Of a DNA stretch of 64,000 nucleotides, positions 8,090 to 17,252 are shown in pieces. A model generated the notes under the pieces. That model was given only the letters and a program-made list of their open reading frames with translations. It had not been told where the DNA came from and made no database searches. Source of the stretch: Microbacterium helvum (GTDB lineage Bacteria > Actinomycetota > Actinomycetes > Actinomycetales > Microbacteriaceae); assembly GCF_014779795.1 (NCBI RefSeq), contig NZ_JACXZS010000013.1, forward strand, positions 62,001-126,000, written 5' to 3'. The position numbers were made by a program, and so were the translations under genes. How positions within the stretch are numbered: position 1 is the stretch's first letter; the number at the start of each line of letters is the position of its first letter.

Positions 8090-10378
8090 ATGATCGTGAC
8101 CAGACCGCGGGCTCTGCGGCGCCCCCCACGCCGCGCCCCTCGCCTTGCGACCGCTGTGCTCGCCGCGGCAGCCGCGCTGACGGTCGCACTGCCCGCCCCC
8201 GCCCTGGCCATTCCCGCCCTCGCCGCCACGGAGCCCTCGCCCACGCCGACCCCGACGTCGTCGATCGCACCCGGCACGACCGTCTTCACGCTGTCGCCGG
8301 TGTCGAACGGCATCGTGCGCGCGGGCGACGCCCTGACCGTGTGGGTGTCGCTGCAGAACGGCACCGACGTCGAGCTCCCCGCGACCGACGTCACCCTGTC
8401 GCTCGGCCGCACGCCGATCGCGACCCGCAACGACCTGCGGGACTGGCTGGGCGGCGACGTGGAAGGGGCGGCGGTCGCACCTGTCGCCGTCGAGCCGCTT
8501 CCGGCCGTGCAGCCCGGCGGCAGCGAAGAAGGCGCCGTCACGATCGCCGGTGACGACCCCGCCCTCGCCGGTCTGACGCCCGGCGTCTACCCCCTGGCGG
8601 CCTCTTATTCCTCCGACACCGGTCTGGTCACCTCCACCAGCGCGCTCGTGGTGCCCGACGATGCCCGCGAGCCTGTCGCCGTCGGTGTCGTCGTGCCGAT
8701 CACCGCGGGCCCGCGCATCGAGGGTCTGCTGACCTCCGACGAGCTCGCGGAGCTCACCGCCCCCGACGGCACGCTCACCAGCCAGCTCCGCGCGGTCACC
8801 GGCACGAACGCGATCCTCGCCGTAGACCCCGCCATCCCCGCGTCGATCCGCGTCCTGGGCACGGCGGCGCCTCAGCCCGCGCTGGAGTGGCTGTCGCAGC
8901 TCGAGGCGCTGCCCAACTCGCGGTTCGCGCTGCAGTTCGGCGACGCCGACGTGACCGCCCAGCTGCAGTCGGGGCTGCGCCGACCCCTCGCCCCCACCTC
9001 TTTCACCTATGCGATGTCGCCGAGCGACTTCGCGGCGACCACCCCGTCGCCCGAACCCACGCCGACACCCGCCCCGACTCCGTCCGCCACCACCGCACCG
9101 GACGACGAACTGCCGTCCACCGCCGAGCTGCTCGACATCGGCGCGGTCGGCGACGACGCGTTCTACTGGCCCGCGGACGGCACAGCAGACGCCGATATCG
9201 TCACGGCGCTGGGCGGTCTCGGCACCGACGAGGGCCCGGCGCTGACGGTGATCCCGTCGGCCACCACTCGCACGGGCTCGGCCGGCGGCACCGTGGCGGC
9301 GCATGCGAGGCTGGGCGACGCGCAGGTGCTCGTGTACGACAGCGATGTGTCGACGGAGCTGCAGGAAGGGTCTTCGATCGACCAGACGTGGCTGCGCGGT
9401 GCCCCGCTCACGGCCGCGACCGCGTACCTGGCCTTCGCGACGGCCGAGTCCTCGGGGCCGCTGATGGTGACGGTCGGCCGCGGTGAGGACCGCTCGCGCC
9501 TCGGACTCGGCACGGCGATCTCGGCAGCCGCATCCGCGCCCTCCGTCGAGCCGCGCACGCTCGCGGCCCTCACGGCGAGCGACGCGGGCACCACCGAGCT
9601 CGTCGACATCGACGCCTCGCCCGAACGCGCGGCTGCGGCATCCGCCCTCGTCGCCGACGAAGAAGAGCTCGGCCGCTTCGCCACCATCCTCGACGACCCG
9701 GCGCTTCTCACCGGGCGCGAGCGCGCCGGCATTCTGCAGGTGCTGGGCGTCGGATGGGTCGGCGATCCCGAGTGGCCGACAGCCCTCGCCGACCACCGCG
9801 CCGCCACGAGCACGACGCTCGGCTCGGTGAGCCTGCTGCCCACGACCCCCACCAACCTGTTCGGATCCCGTGCCCCGCTGCAGTTCTGGGTGCGCAACGA
9901 CCTGCCGTACCCGGTCAACCTCGTGCTCTACACGACTCCCGACAGTCTGCGCCTGGACGTGCAGAGCGAGACCAACGTCATCGCGACGCCGCAGAGCAAC
10001 ACGCGCGTCGACGTGCCCGTGCAGGCGCGCGTGGGCCGCGGCGAGGTGACGCTCACGCTCCAGCTGCGCAGCCCCGTGTTCGTCGCGATCGGCGAGCCAG
10101 AGACCGTCGACATCAACGTGTGGGCCGATTGGGAAGGCGTCGGCATCACGGCCCTGGCCGTGGTCGTCGGCAGCCTCGTCGTCGTCGGCGTGGTGCGGAC
10201 GGTGCTGCGCATGCGCCGCCGCCGTCACCCCGTGGATGCCGCCACCCCCGCTGACGGGACGGCCGAGGATGCGGCGGCCGAGGCCGAGGAGGAGCCTGCG
10301 GACGCGGCATCCACTCCCTCCGCTGAGGCCGACGGAGCTGCGGCCGACGGAGCTGCGGCCGACGGAGCCGAGAAGTGA
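8090..10378 (+). CDS. DUF6049 family membrane-anchored extracellular protein
   Basis: 762 residues from ATG 8090. GTG 8096 and ATG 8024 are in-frame alternatives; an AGGAG at 8069-8073 lies upstream. A basic N-terminus and signal peptide (LATAVLAAAAALTVALPAPALA) are followed by Pro/Thr linkers, a long extracellular part with an Ig-like segment near the membrane, one membrane helix (GVGITALAVVVGSLVVVGVV) and an Arg-rich, then acidic Ala-rich cytosolic tail. Its stop overlaps murJ (GTGA). Conserved DUF6049 genes sit next to murJ in actinobacteria, suggesting a cell-envelope role; exact function unknown. The frame is open far upstream through cca, but that part is antisense shadow. Confidence 0.85.
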   Translation: MIVTRPRALRRPPRRAPRLATAVLAAAAALTVALPAPALAIPALAATEPSPTPTPTSSIAPGTTVFTLSPVSNGIVRAGDALTVWVSLQNGTDVELPATDVTLSLGRTPIATRNDLRDWLGGDVEGAAVAPVAVEPLPAVQPGGSEEGAVTIAGDDPALAGLTPGVYPLAASYSSDTGLVTSTSALVVPDDAREPVAVGVVVPITAGPRIEGLLTSDELAELTAPDGTLTSQLRAVTGTNAILAVDPAIPASIRVLGTAAPQPALEWLSQLEALPNSRFALQFGDADVTAQLQSGLRRPLAPTSFTYAMSPSDFAATTPSPEPTPTPAPTPSATTAPDDELPSTAELLDIGAVGDDAFYWPADGTADADIVTALGGLGTDEGPALTVIPSATTRTGSAGGTVAAHARLGDAQVLVYDSDVSTELQEGSSIDQTWLRGAPLTAATAYLAFATAESSGPLMVTVGRGEDRSRLGLGTAISAAASAPSVEPRTLAALTASDAGTTELVDIDASPERAAAASALVADEEELGRFATILDDPALLTGRERAGILQVLGVGWVGDPEWPTALADHRAATSTTLGSVSLLPTTPTNLFGSRAPLQFWVRNDLPYPVNLVLYTTPDSLRLDVQSETNVIATPQSNTRVDVPVQARVGRGEVTLTLQLRSPVFVAIGEPETVDINVWADWEGVGITALAVVVGSLVVVGVVRTVLRMRRRRHPVDAATPADGTAEDAAAEAEEEPADAASTPSAEADGAAADGAAADGAEK

Positions 10379-11994
10379 GCGGCATCGGGCGCGCGAGCGT
10401 CATGATCGGGGCCGGGACGATCGTGTCGCGGCTGACCGGGTTCCTGCGCGGCATCGTGCTCGTGGCCGTCGTGGGATCCGTCGGCAGCAAGGCCGGCGAC
10501 GCGTTCGCCACCGCCAACCAGCTGCCGAACAACATCTACGCGCTGATCTCCACCGGCCTGCTCACGGCCGTCGTGGTGCCGCAGATCGTGAAGGCCGCCT
10601 CGCACGCGGACGGCGGGCGCGCCTTCATCTCGAAGGTGTTCACGCTCGGCACCGTCGTGCTGCTGGGAACTACGGTGCTCGCCACCTTGATCGCGCCGTG
10701 GCTCGTGCAGCTCTACGCTCCGGGGTACTCGTCGCAGCAGCTCGCGCTGGCGACGGCGTTCGCCTACTGGTGTCTGCCGCAGATCCTCTTCTACGGGCTG
10801 TACGCGCTCGTTGGCGAAGCCCTCAACGCGCGCCGCATCTACGGCCCGTTCACGTGGGCGCCGATCGTCAACAACATCGTCTCGATCGCAGGCTTCGCGC
10901 TGTTTCTCGTGTTGTTCGGCGGTCCCGTCACCGCCGTCGCGGACTGGACGCCGGGGATGATCGCCCTTCTCGCCGGCACCGCCACCATGGGCATCGTGAT
11001 CCAGGCGGGCATCCTGTTCTTCTTCTGGCGGCGCACCGGGCTGCACGTACGACCCGACTTCGCATGGCGCGGCGTCGGCCTCGGGCAGATCGGCCGCCTC
11101 GCGGGCTGGACGTTCCTGATGGTCGCGGCAGGACAGGTCGCCGGCCTGTTGCAGGGCCGCGTCGTCTCGGAGGCGTCGGGCGACGGACCCGCCGCGGCCG
11201 CCATGGGTTACGCGTGGCTGCTGTTCATGCTCCCGTACTCGATCATCGTCCTGTCGATCGGCACCCCGTACTTCACGCAGCTCAGCGAGCACGCCTCGGC
11301 CGGGCGCGACGACGAGGTGCGCGGCGACATCGGCCGCAGCATCCGCACCCTCGGCGTGTTCGTGGTGATCGCCACCTTCGCCCTCGCCGCGGCCGCCGTG
11401 CCGGCGTCGCGCATCTTCACGAACACGGCGAGCGAGGCGGTGCAGGCGGCCTGGGTGCTGTTGGCGTACCTCGTCGCGCTGATCCCTCTCGCCGTGCTGT
11501 TCGTCATCCAGCGCACCTTCTACGCCTACGACGACACCCGCACCCCCTTCTACTTCACTCTCGTCCAGTGCGCGATCGTCGTGGCGACGGCATACGGGGC
11601 GTCGGGCCTCGTCGAGGCCGACGTCATCGGGCTCGAGTACCTCGCCGCCTTCGTGGCGCTCGGCCAGTCCATCGCGAGCATCGTCCAGGTCGTGATCGCG
11701 ACATGGCTTCTGCAGCGACGGCTGGGGAGCTTCGGCACGGCATCCTGGATGCTCTCGCTCGGTCGATTCGTGCTCGCTGCGATCCCCGCAGGCGCAGCCG
11801 GGTGGGGGGTGTTCGTGCTGCTGGGAGGAGCGGACGGATGGACGGCATCCAGTGCCCTCCTCGGCGCCGTCGGCTCGGCGATCATCGGGATCGCGGCTGT
11901 CGCGGTATACGTTGCGTTCCTCGCGCTCCTGCGCGCCCCCGAGCTGTCGGTGGCGACGGGCGTGCTGCGCCGCTTCCTCCCCGGCGGACGCTGA
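10375..11994 (+). CDS. murJ: Lipid II flippase MurJ (MviN)
   Basis: 539-residue polytopic membrane protein of the MOP superfamily that flips lipid II for peptidoglycan synthesis. The N-terminus is typical: SVMIGAGTIVSRLTGFLRGIVLVAVVG, then DAFATANQLPNNIYALISTGLLTAVVVP. About fourteen hydrophobic segments follow, with RTFYAYDDTRTPFY in the second half, a MurJ hallmark. It starts with GTG at 10375 inside the DUF6049 stop (4-base overlap). Mycobacterial MurJ has a long pseudokinase extension; this one ends shortly after the last helix, as in Microbacteriaceae. Confidence 0.95.
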   Translation: MSGIGRASVMIGAGTIVSRLTGFLRGIVLVAVVGSVGSKAGDAFATANQLPNNIYALISTGLLTAVVVPQIVKAASHADGGRAFISKVFTLGTVVLLGTTVLATLIAPWLVQLYAPGYSSQQLALATAFAYWCLPQILFYGLYALVGEALNARRIYGPFTWAPIVNNIVSIAGFALFLVLFGGPVTAVADWTPGMIALLAGTATMGIVIQAGILFFFWRRTGLHVRPDFAWRGVGLGQIGRLAGWTFLMVAAGQVAGLLQGRVVSEASGDGPAAAAMGYAWLLFMLPYSIIVLSIGTPYFTQLSEHASAGRDDEVRGDIGRSIRTLGVFVVIATFALAAAAVPASRIFTNTASEAVQAAWVLLAYLVALIPLAVLFVIQRTFYAYDDTRTPFYFTLVQCAIVVATAYGASGLVEADVIGLEYLAAFVALGQSIASIVQVVIATWLLQRRLGSFGTASWMLSLGRFVLAAIPAGAAGWGVFVLLGGADGWTASSALLGAVGSAIIGIAAVAVYVAFLALLRAPELSVATGVLRRFLPGGR

Positions 11995-12107
11995 GCACGC
12001 CGACACCGGACCGGTCGGCGGAATGCCACGCGGTTACCATGTGTTGAGGCATCCGGAGCCCTTTCGTCCGTCGTGACGACAGCGCTCGCCAACAGGAAGG
12101 TGCGTAC

Positions 12108-13100
12108 GTGCGTCAGGTCATCATCATCGGGTCGGGCCCTGCGGGGTACACCGCCGCCATCTACGCGGCCCGCGCGAACCTGAGCCCGCTCGTCGTGGCG
12201 AGCTCGGTCGAGGCCGGCGGCGAGCTGATGAACACCACCGAGGTCGAGAACTTCCCGGGCTTCCCCGAGGCGATCATGGGGCCGGACCTCATGGCCAAGA
12301 TGCAGGAGCAGGCCGAGCGCTTCGGCGCCGAGGTGCTCTACGACGACGTCGTGTCGCTCGACATCGACGGTCCCGTCAAGAAGGTCACCCTCGGCAGCGG
12401 CACCACCCACGAGGCCGACTCGCTCGTCTTCGCGACCGGCTCGGCGCCCCGCAAGATCGGCATCGAAGGCGAGTCCCGGCTGTCGGGCCGCGGTGTCTCG
12501 TACTGCGCGACGTGCGACGGCTTCTTCTTCCGGGAGCGTGTGATCGCCGTCGTCGGCGGTGGCGACTCGGCGATGGAAGAGGCGACGTTCCTCACCAAGT
12601 TCGCGTCGAAGGTGTACATCATCCACCGCCGCGACGAGCTGCGCGCCTCGAAGATCATGCAGGAGCGCGCGTTCAAGAACGAGAAGATCGAGTTCGTCTG
12701 GAACAGCGCGGTCGTCGACATCCTCGGCGACGAGGCCGTCACCGGCGTCGTGCTCGAAGACACCGTCGACGGCACGCGCCGCGAGCTCGCGCTCGACGGC
12801 GTGTTCGTCGCGATCGGCAACGACCCGCGCACGCACCTCGTGCACGACAAGCTGCAGCTCACCCCCGAGGGCACCGTCTGGGTCGACGGTCGTTCGTCGC
12901 GCACCTCGGTCCCCGGAGTGTTCGCCGCCGGCGACGTCATCGACCCGACCTACCGTCAGGCCGTCACCGCGGCCGGAAGCGGCACGGTCGCAGCCCTCGA
13001 CGTCGAGCACTACCTGGCCGCACTCGGCGAGGCGGGCGCGCCGGATCCTGCCGGGGCCGAGATCGACGGACTGGCGGATGCTGCGACCCTGGGTCGCTGA
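12108..13100 (+). CDS. trxB: Thioredoxin-disulfide reductase
   Basis: 330-residue cytosolic flavoenzyme passing electrons from NADPH to thioredoxin. FAD-binding GSGPAGYTAA near residue 8, redox-active C133-A-T-C136, NADPH-binding GGGDSAMEEA, and the FAD-binding FAAGDVIDPTYRQ near the C-terminus are all present. Start GTG 12108 is supported by AGGAAGG at 12094-12100. Its partner trxA follows 72 bases downstream, the standard actinobacterial pairing. Confidence 0.97.
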   Translation: MRQVIIIGSGPAGYTAAIYAARANLSPLVVASSVEAGGELMNTTEVENFPGFPEAIMGPDLMAKMQEQAERFGAEVLYDDVVSLDIDGPVKKVTLGSGTTHEADSLVFATGSAPRKIGIEGESRLSGRGVSYCATCDGFFFRERVIAVVGGGDSAMEEATFLTKFASKVYIIHRRDELRASKIMQERAFKNEKIEFVWNSAVVDILGDEAVTGVVLEDTVDGTRRELALDGVFVAIGNDPRTHLVHDKLQLTPEGTVWVDGRSSRTSVPGVFAAGDVIDPTYRQAVTAAGSGTVAALDVEHYLAALGEAGAPDPAGAEIDGLADAATLGR

Positions 13101-13172
13101 CCGGCCAGGAACAATCCACGCGCCGGCGTTGTTGACGCCGATGACAGACTTCCACCGAAGGAGACAGAAAAG

Positions 13173-13496
13173 ATGACCGCCAAGGCGACGACCTCCGCCA
13201 CGTTCGAGCAGGACGTGCTCCAGGCCGACGGCCCCGTGCTCGTCGACTTCTGGGCCGAGTGGTGCGGGCCGTGCCGTATGGTCTCGCCCGTCCTCGACCA
13301 GATCCAGTCCGAGCACCCCGACAAGATCACGATCCTGAAGCTCAACGTCGACGAGAACCCCGATCTCGCGATGAAGTACCAGATCACCTCGATCCCGGCG
13401 ATGAAGGTGTTCCAGGGCGGAGAGGTGAAGACCACGATCATCGGCGCCAAGCCGAAGTTCGCGCTCGAGCAGGACCTCGCCGCGTACATCGGCTGA
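13173..13496 (+). CDS. trxA: Thioredoxin
   Basis: 107-residue thioredoxin, a general protein disulfide reductant. The active site W-C31-G-P-C34 lies in VDFWAEWCGPCRMVSP and the cis-proline in TSIPAMKVF. Length is exactly that of classical thioredoxins. The start ATG has an AGGAGA ribosome-binding site about 7 bases upstream. It is the substrate of the preceding trxB product and ends at a strong terminator. Confidence 0.97.
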   Translation: MTAKATTSATFEQDVLQADGPVLVDFWAEWCGPCRMVSPVLDQIQSEHPDKITILKLNVDENPDLAMKYQITSIPAMKVFQGGEVKTTIIGAKPKFALEQDLAAYIG

Positions 13497-13512
13497 CACT
13501 CTTCACGTGCGA

Positions 13513-13544
13513 AGCCCCGTCAGACCCGGTCTGACGGGGTTTTT
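13513..13544 (+). terminator. Intrinsic terminator after trxA
   Basis: A 10-bp GC-rich stem (13515-13524 with 13530-13539), a 5-base loop CCCGG and then TTTTT begin 16 bases after the trxA stop. This is the clearest rho-independent terminator in the window. Confidence 0.9.
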
Positions 13545-13699
13545 CGCTGTCCGGGGCACCATGCCCGATGAGGAATGTGAGGATTTCTGAACTTTCCTTC
13601 GCCGAAGTGTCGATCTGGGCCAGGCTGGTTCGACGCACAAGGTGACGGGCCGGAACGGACCCGCGAACCGGGCCGGACGGCCCCGACGAAGGGAACATC

Positions 13700-14116
13700 A
13701 TGCGTTACATGCTCATCATGCAGGTCGATGCCGAAGCCGCCGCCGCGTTCGACCCGGCCACGATCGACATGTCCGAGGCGTACGCCGCCATGGGCCGCTA
13801 CAACGAAGAGCTGCAGAAGGCCGGCGTCTTCCTCAGCGCCGAAGGCCTCTCTGATGCGGCCGAGGGCTTCCGGGTCGACTTCACCTCGGCGCCCCCCGCG
13901 GTGACCGATGGCCCCTATGCCGAGGCCAAGGAGGTCTTCACGGGCTTCTGGATCCTCGAAGTCGCCTCGCGCGAAGAGGCCGAGCTCTGGGCGCTCAAGT
14001 GTCCGCTCGGACCCGGCACCGCCCTCGAGGTGCGTCGCGTCAACGAGCTCAGCGACTTCGACCAGAACGACGAGTGGGTCGCCAAGGAGCAGGAGTGGCG
14101 TGCCGCCAACTCCTGA
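13700..14116 (+). CDS. YciI/DGPF-domain protein
   Basis: 138 residues of the YCII-related family: MRYMLIMQVD start, then VTDGPYAEAKEVFTGFWILE carrying the DGP(F/Y)AE signature near residue 72. These ferredoxin-like-fold proteins are often encoded beside ECF42-type sigma factors, and one lies 442 bases downstream. Members have been linked to dehalogenase-like or sensory roles, but the biochemical activity of this clade is not settled. It probably forms a stress-response pair with that sigma factor. Confidence 0.88.
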   Translation: MRYMLIMQVDAEAAAAFDPATIDMSEAYAAMGRYNEELQKAGVFLSAEGLSDAAEGFRVDFTSAPPAVTDGPYAEAKEVFTGFWILEVASREEAELWALKCPLGPGTALEVRRVNELSDFDQNDEWVAKEQEWRAANS

Positions 14117-14141
14117 TGTTCGGTCAGCCCGGGACGCCGGC

Positions 14142-14492
14142 TCAGCCGGCGTCGACACGCACCGTCGCATCCCAGCGACGGTGCGTGTTGGCGTCGCCGA
14201 GCAGCCGCCACACCGCGGCCGTCAGGGGAGGGTAGTCCAACGCGATCTGCCGCAGCACACGGTAATGCCGGCTCGCGTTGGGGCGGGACCCGCCGTTCTC
14301 GCCGATGTTCTCCGCCCGCAGCATGAACACGACCAGCTCGTCGACCGACGGAAGGTCCTCCATGAAGTCCCAGGGGTCTTCGCCCCCGCGCAGCCGCTCG
14401 GTGATCAGCACCGACAGCTCATCGGCGGCTTCAGCACGCAGCAGCTCGAGGCTGGCTCTTCTCCTCGGAGTCTGCTCGTCATTCGCCACCAT
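14142..14492 (-). CDS. Hypothetical protein
   Basis: 116 residues from ATG 14492, acidic and helical by composition (ELLRAEAADELSVLITERLRGG, then WDFMEDLPSVDELVVFMLRAENIGE). No family recognised. The frame continues upstream as an Arg/Pro-rich antisense read of the sigma-factor repeat, so the internal ATG at 14492 is preferred. It sits between and opposite to the YciI and sigma-factor genes. The codon pattern and residue mix look real, unlike a shadow frame. Confidence 0.6.
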   Translation of the reverse strand: MVANDEQTPRRRASLELLRAEAADELSVLITERLRGGEDPWDFMEDLPSVDELVVFMLRAENIGENGGSRPNASRHYRVLRQIALDYPPLTAAVWRLLGDANTHRRWDATVRVDAG

Positions 14493-14557
14493 CCCAGGGT
14501 ACGTCGCCACACCGACACCGCGGGTCGCGCGGCGGCGTCTCGCTCTACGCTGAGAGC

Positions 14558-15934
14558 ATGACGGCCGCCCCCACCGCCGGCTCGGCGCAACCCGGCTCGG
14601 CGCAACCCGGCTCGGCGCAACCCGGCTCGGCGCAACCCGGCTCGGCGCAACCCGGCTCGGCGCAACCCGGCTCCTCGGAGCATCGCGCCGTCGAGGCCGT
14701 GTGGCGCGATCAGTCCGCGCGGATCGTCGCGGCACTCACCCGTCACACCGGCGATTTCGCCTGGGCGGAGGATCTCGCCCAGGAAGCACTCGTCGAAGCC
14801 CTCGGTTCATGGCCGACCGCCGGCATCCCCGACAATCCGGGGGCCTGGCTGATGTCGGTCGCCAAACGCCGCGCGATCGACGGGTGGCGCCGTCGCGAGC
14901 GCATGTCGCAGCGCGAGCCGCTCTTCGTCACCGAGGCGCTCCACGCAGAGGCATCCGATCCCGTTCCCGGCGAGGCCGACCCCGACCGCATCGACGACGA
15001 TGTGCTGCGGCTCGTTTTCGTGGCATGTCATCCCGTGCTGCCGGCGCAGGCTCGGCTCGCCCTGACTCTCCGCACAGTCGCGGGGCTCACCTCCGAGCAG
15101 ATCGCGCGCGTGCTGCTGATGACGGTGCCGACCGTGCAACAGCGCATCGTGCGGGCGAAGCGCACCCTCGCGGACGCCGGCGTGCCGTTCGAGGTTCCCG
15201 ACCGCGCGGAGCGCCCTTCCCGCCTGGCGAGCGTGCTGCAGGTGATCTACCTGCTCTTCACCGAGGGGTACTCCTCCGCCGAGGGGGAGCGGCCGCTCCG
15301 CCCCGACGTCGCGCGCGAAGCGGTGCGGCTCGGACGCCAGCTCGAGACGCTCATGCCCGGCGAACCCGAGATCTCATCGCTCATCGCGCTGATGGAGTTC
15401 CAGTCGTCCCGCTTCGCCGCGCGCATCGATGGCGAAGGCCTTCCCCTCACGCTGGAACAGCAGGACCGTCGCCGCTGGGACCGCTCCGCCATCGCACGCG
15501 GCTCGCAAGCACTGAGTCGAGTGGATACCGGCGGCCGAGGCCTCGGGTACTACGGTCTGCAGGCGGCCATCGCGGAGTGCCACGCGGTCGCACCCACGTT
15601 CGCCGATACGGACTGGAACCGGATCCTGCGCCTCTACGATGCCCTCGAGACCCTCGCACCTTCGGCGGTCGTGCGCCTCAACCGGGCCGTCGCGGTGTCG
15701 ATGGTCGACGGCCCCGAGGCCGCCCTCGAGGTCGTCGCCGAGCTCGAACCCGAACTGGCCGGCTTCCGCCCCCTCGTCGCGGTGCGTGCCGAGCTGCTCG
15801 AACGCCTCGGACGAGTGGATGCCGCATCCGCCGCGTTCCTCGCTGCCGCTGATCTTCCCGGGAACGCCGCCGAAACCGAGGTGCTGCGCCGGCGCGCCGC
15901 CGCCCTGGTCCCGCCCGCACCCCATGTTCGTTGA
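14558..15934 (+). CDS. ECF42-type RNA polymerase sigma factor with C-terminal TPR-like extension
   Basis: 458 residues. Sigma region 2 spans about residues 50-115 (FAWAEDLAQEALVEALGSWP, then NPGAWLMSVAKRRAIDGWRR) and region 4 about residues 155-215 (LRTVAGLTSEQIARVLLMTVPTVQQRIVRAKR). The long C-terminal half, with ALSRVDTGGRGLGYYGLQAAIA and repeated helical pairs, is the DUF6596/TPR-like extension defining ECF42, which works without a classic anti-sigma factor. The first ~45 residues are six GSAQP pentapeptides from a 15-bp repeat, so a later start is possible. It is paired with the YciI/DGPF gene. Confidence 0.88.
   Translation: MTAAPTAGSAQPGSAQPGSAQPGSAQPGSAQPGSAQPGSSEHRAVEAVWRDQSARIVAALTRHTGDFAWAEDLAQEALVEALGSWPTAGIPDNPGAWLMSVAKRRAIDGWRRRERMSQREPLFVTEALHAEASDPVPGEADPDRIDDDVLRLVFVACHPVLPAQARLALTLRTVAGLTSEQIARVLLMTVPTVQQRIVRAKRTLADAGVPFEVPDRAERPSRLASVLQVIYLLFTEGYSSAEGERPLRPDVAREAVRLGRQLETLMPGEPEISSLIALMEFQSSRFAARIDGEGLPLTLEQQDRRRWDRSAIARGSQALSRVDTGGRGLGYYGLQAAIAECHAVAPTFADTDWNRILRLYDALETLAPSAVVRLNRAVAVSMVDGPEAALEVVAELEPELAGFRPLVAVRAELLERLGRVDAASAAFLAAADLPGNAAETEVLRRRAAALVPPAPHVR
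14579..14668 (+). repeat. 15-bp tandem repeat, six identical copies
   Basis: Unit GGCTCGGCGCAACCC repeats six times without change from 14579 to 14668, encoding (GSAQP)6 at the sigma-factor N-terminus. Because the unit is a multiple of three, copy-number changes would keep the frame. Confidence 0.95.
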
Positions 15935-16265
15935 GCGAAGCGAGGAACGAGCGAAGACGAAACGCACCGAGCGGACGAGCGACCCCGTGCGCCGCCTAGG
16001 ATGCCTCAGCCGCGCCGTACTCGGTCTCGCCGCACCCCCCCTGTTCGTTGAGCGAAGCGAGGAACGAGCGAAGGCGAAACGCACCGAGCGGACGAGCGAC
16101 CCCGTGCGCCGCCTAGGAGGCCTCGGCCGCGCCGTACTCGGTCTCGCCGCACCCCCCCTGTTCGTTGAGCGAAGCGAGGAACGAGCGAAGACGAAACGCA
16201 CCGAGCGGACGAGCGACCCCGTGCGCCGCCTAGGAGGCCTCGGCCGCGCCGTACTCGGTCTCGCC
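15926..16265. repeat. 117-bp direct repeat, nearly three copies, overlapping the parB 3' end
   Basis: Copies start at 15926, 16043 and 16160, exactly 117 bases apart, with only a few substitutions. Each contains an element beginning GTTGAGCGAAGCGAGGAAC followed by a copy of the last ~12 parB codons with its stop. The third copy is the real parB end (stop at 16230); the other two are downstream duplicates. The first copy also abuts the sigma-factor stop. Confidence 0.92.
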
Positions 16266-17252
16266 GAGCTCCTCGAGGATTCGATTGAGGTCCTGGATCG
16301 TCGCGAAGTCAATGCTGATCTGGCCTTTTCGTGCCGTCAGCGAGATCTTCACGCGAGTGTTGAGGCGATCGCCGAGTCGCTCTGCCACCTCGTCGAGGTG
16401 CGCGCGGCGCGAGCCGGCCTGTGGCTTCGCAGCGCGCACGGGCGCAGCATCCGGAAGCTTCGCGGCAGCCTCCGCGGCACGCACCGACAGGTCCTCGTTC
16501 ACGATCTTGTCGGCCAGTCGCTGCATCGCCGTCGCGTCCTCGAGCGACAGGATGGCGCGCGCATGGCCGGCCGTCAGCACTCCGGCCGCAACCCGCTGCT
16601 GAACGGGGACGGGCAGCTTCAGCAGTCGGATCGTGTTGCTGATCTGAGGACGCGAGCGGCCGATGCGGGTGGCGAGTTCCTCCTGCGTGATGCCGAAGTC
16701 CTCGAGCAGCTGCTGATACGCGGACGCCTCTTCGAGCGGGTTGAGCTCGGAGCGGTGCAGGTTCTCGAGCAGCGCGTCGCGGAGGAGGTGCTCGTCCGCC
16801 GTGTCACGAACGATGGCCGGGATCGAGTCGAGACCCGCCTCGCGAGCGGCACGGGTGCGCCGCTCGCCCATGATGAGCTCGTACTCGCTCTTCTCGTTGA
16901 GCCGGACGACGACGGGCTGCAGCACGCCGAACTCGCGGACCGAGTGGACGAGCTCCGCGAAGTGCTCGGGATCGAAGTTGGTGCGCGGCTGCCGCGGATT
17001 GGGAACGATGTCGTTCGGGTTGATGTGGGCAAGCCGAGCACCGGGAACCTCGACGAGATCCTCCTGCGGTTCGGGCTCCGGTTCCGCCTTGGCTTTCGCC
17101 TTCGGCTTCGGCGTGGGGGAGGCGGCGGGCTCAGCCTCGTCCACGGCGACCGCGCGGGGGAAGAACACATCGGCGGGACGCTCATCGGCCTGCTCGGTGG
17201 TCGGGATGAGTGCGCCGATTCCACGGCCGAGTCCTGTGCGCTTCGCTGCCAT
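16230..17252 (-). CDS. parB: Chromosome-partitioning protein ParB
   Basis: 340-residue CTP-dependent clamp that loads at parS and spreads on DNA. The N-terminal NTP-binding domain contains PNPRQPRTNFDPEHFAELVHSV and the arginine box MGERRTRAAREAG. The helix-turn-helix region is around YQQLLEDFGITQEELATRIGRSRPQISNTIRLL. The C-terminal dimerisation domain ends in LEELGETEYGAAEAS. The GLGRGIGALIPT start motif is standard for interaction with ParA. The ATG start overlaps the parA stop by one base (TGATG). Thirteen cognate parS cores lie upstream at 18.7-27.9 kb. Confidence 0.96.
   Translation of the reverse strand: MAAKRTGLGRGIGALIPTTEQADERPADVFFPRAVAVDEAEPAASPTPKPKAKAKAEPEPEPQEDLVEVPGARLAHINPNDIVPNPRQPRTNFDPEHFAELVHSVREFGVLQPVVVRLNEKSEYELIMGERRTRAAREAGLDSIPAIVRDTADEHLLRDALLENLHRSELNPLEEASAYQQLLEDFGITQEELATRIGRSRPQISNTIRLLKLPVPVQQRVAAGVLTAGHARAILSLEDATAMQRLADKIVNEDLSVRAAEAAAKLPDAAPVRAAKPQAGSRRAHLDEVAERLGDRLNTRVKISLTARKGQISIDFATIQDLNRILEELGETEYGAAEAS

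Noticed and set aside
8090..16000. Over-use of the word GGATGC/GCATCC (for example 10237, 10309, 15819) as a functional signal
   Set aside because: It appears throughout the window in coding DNA on both strands; without a count against expectation it cannot be separated from codon preference.
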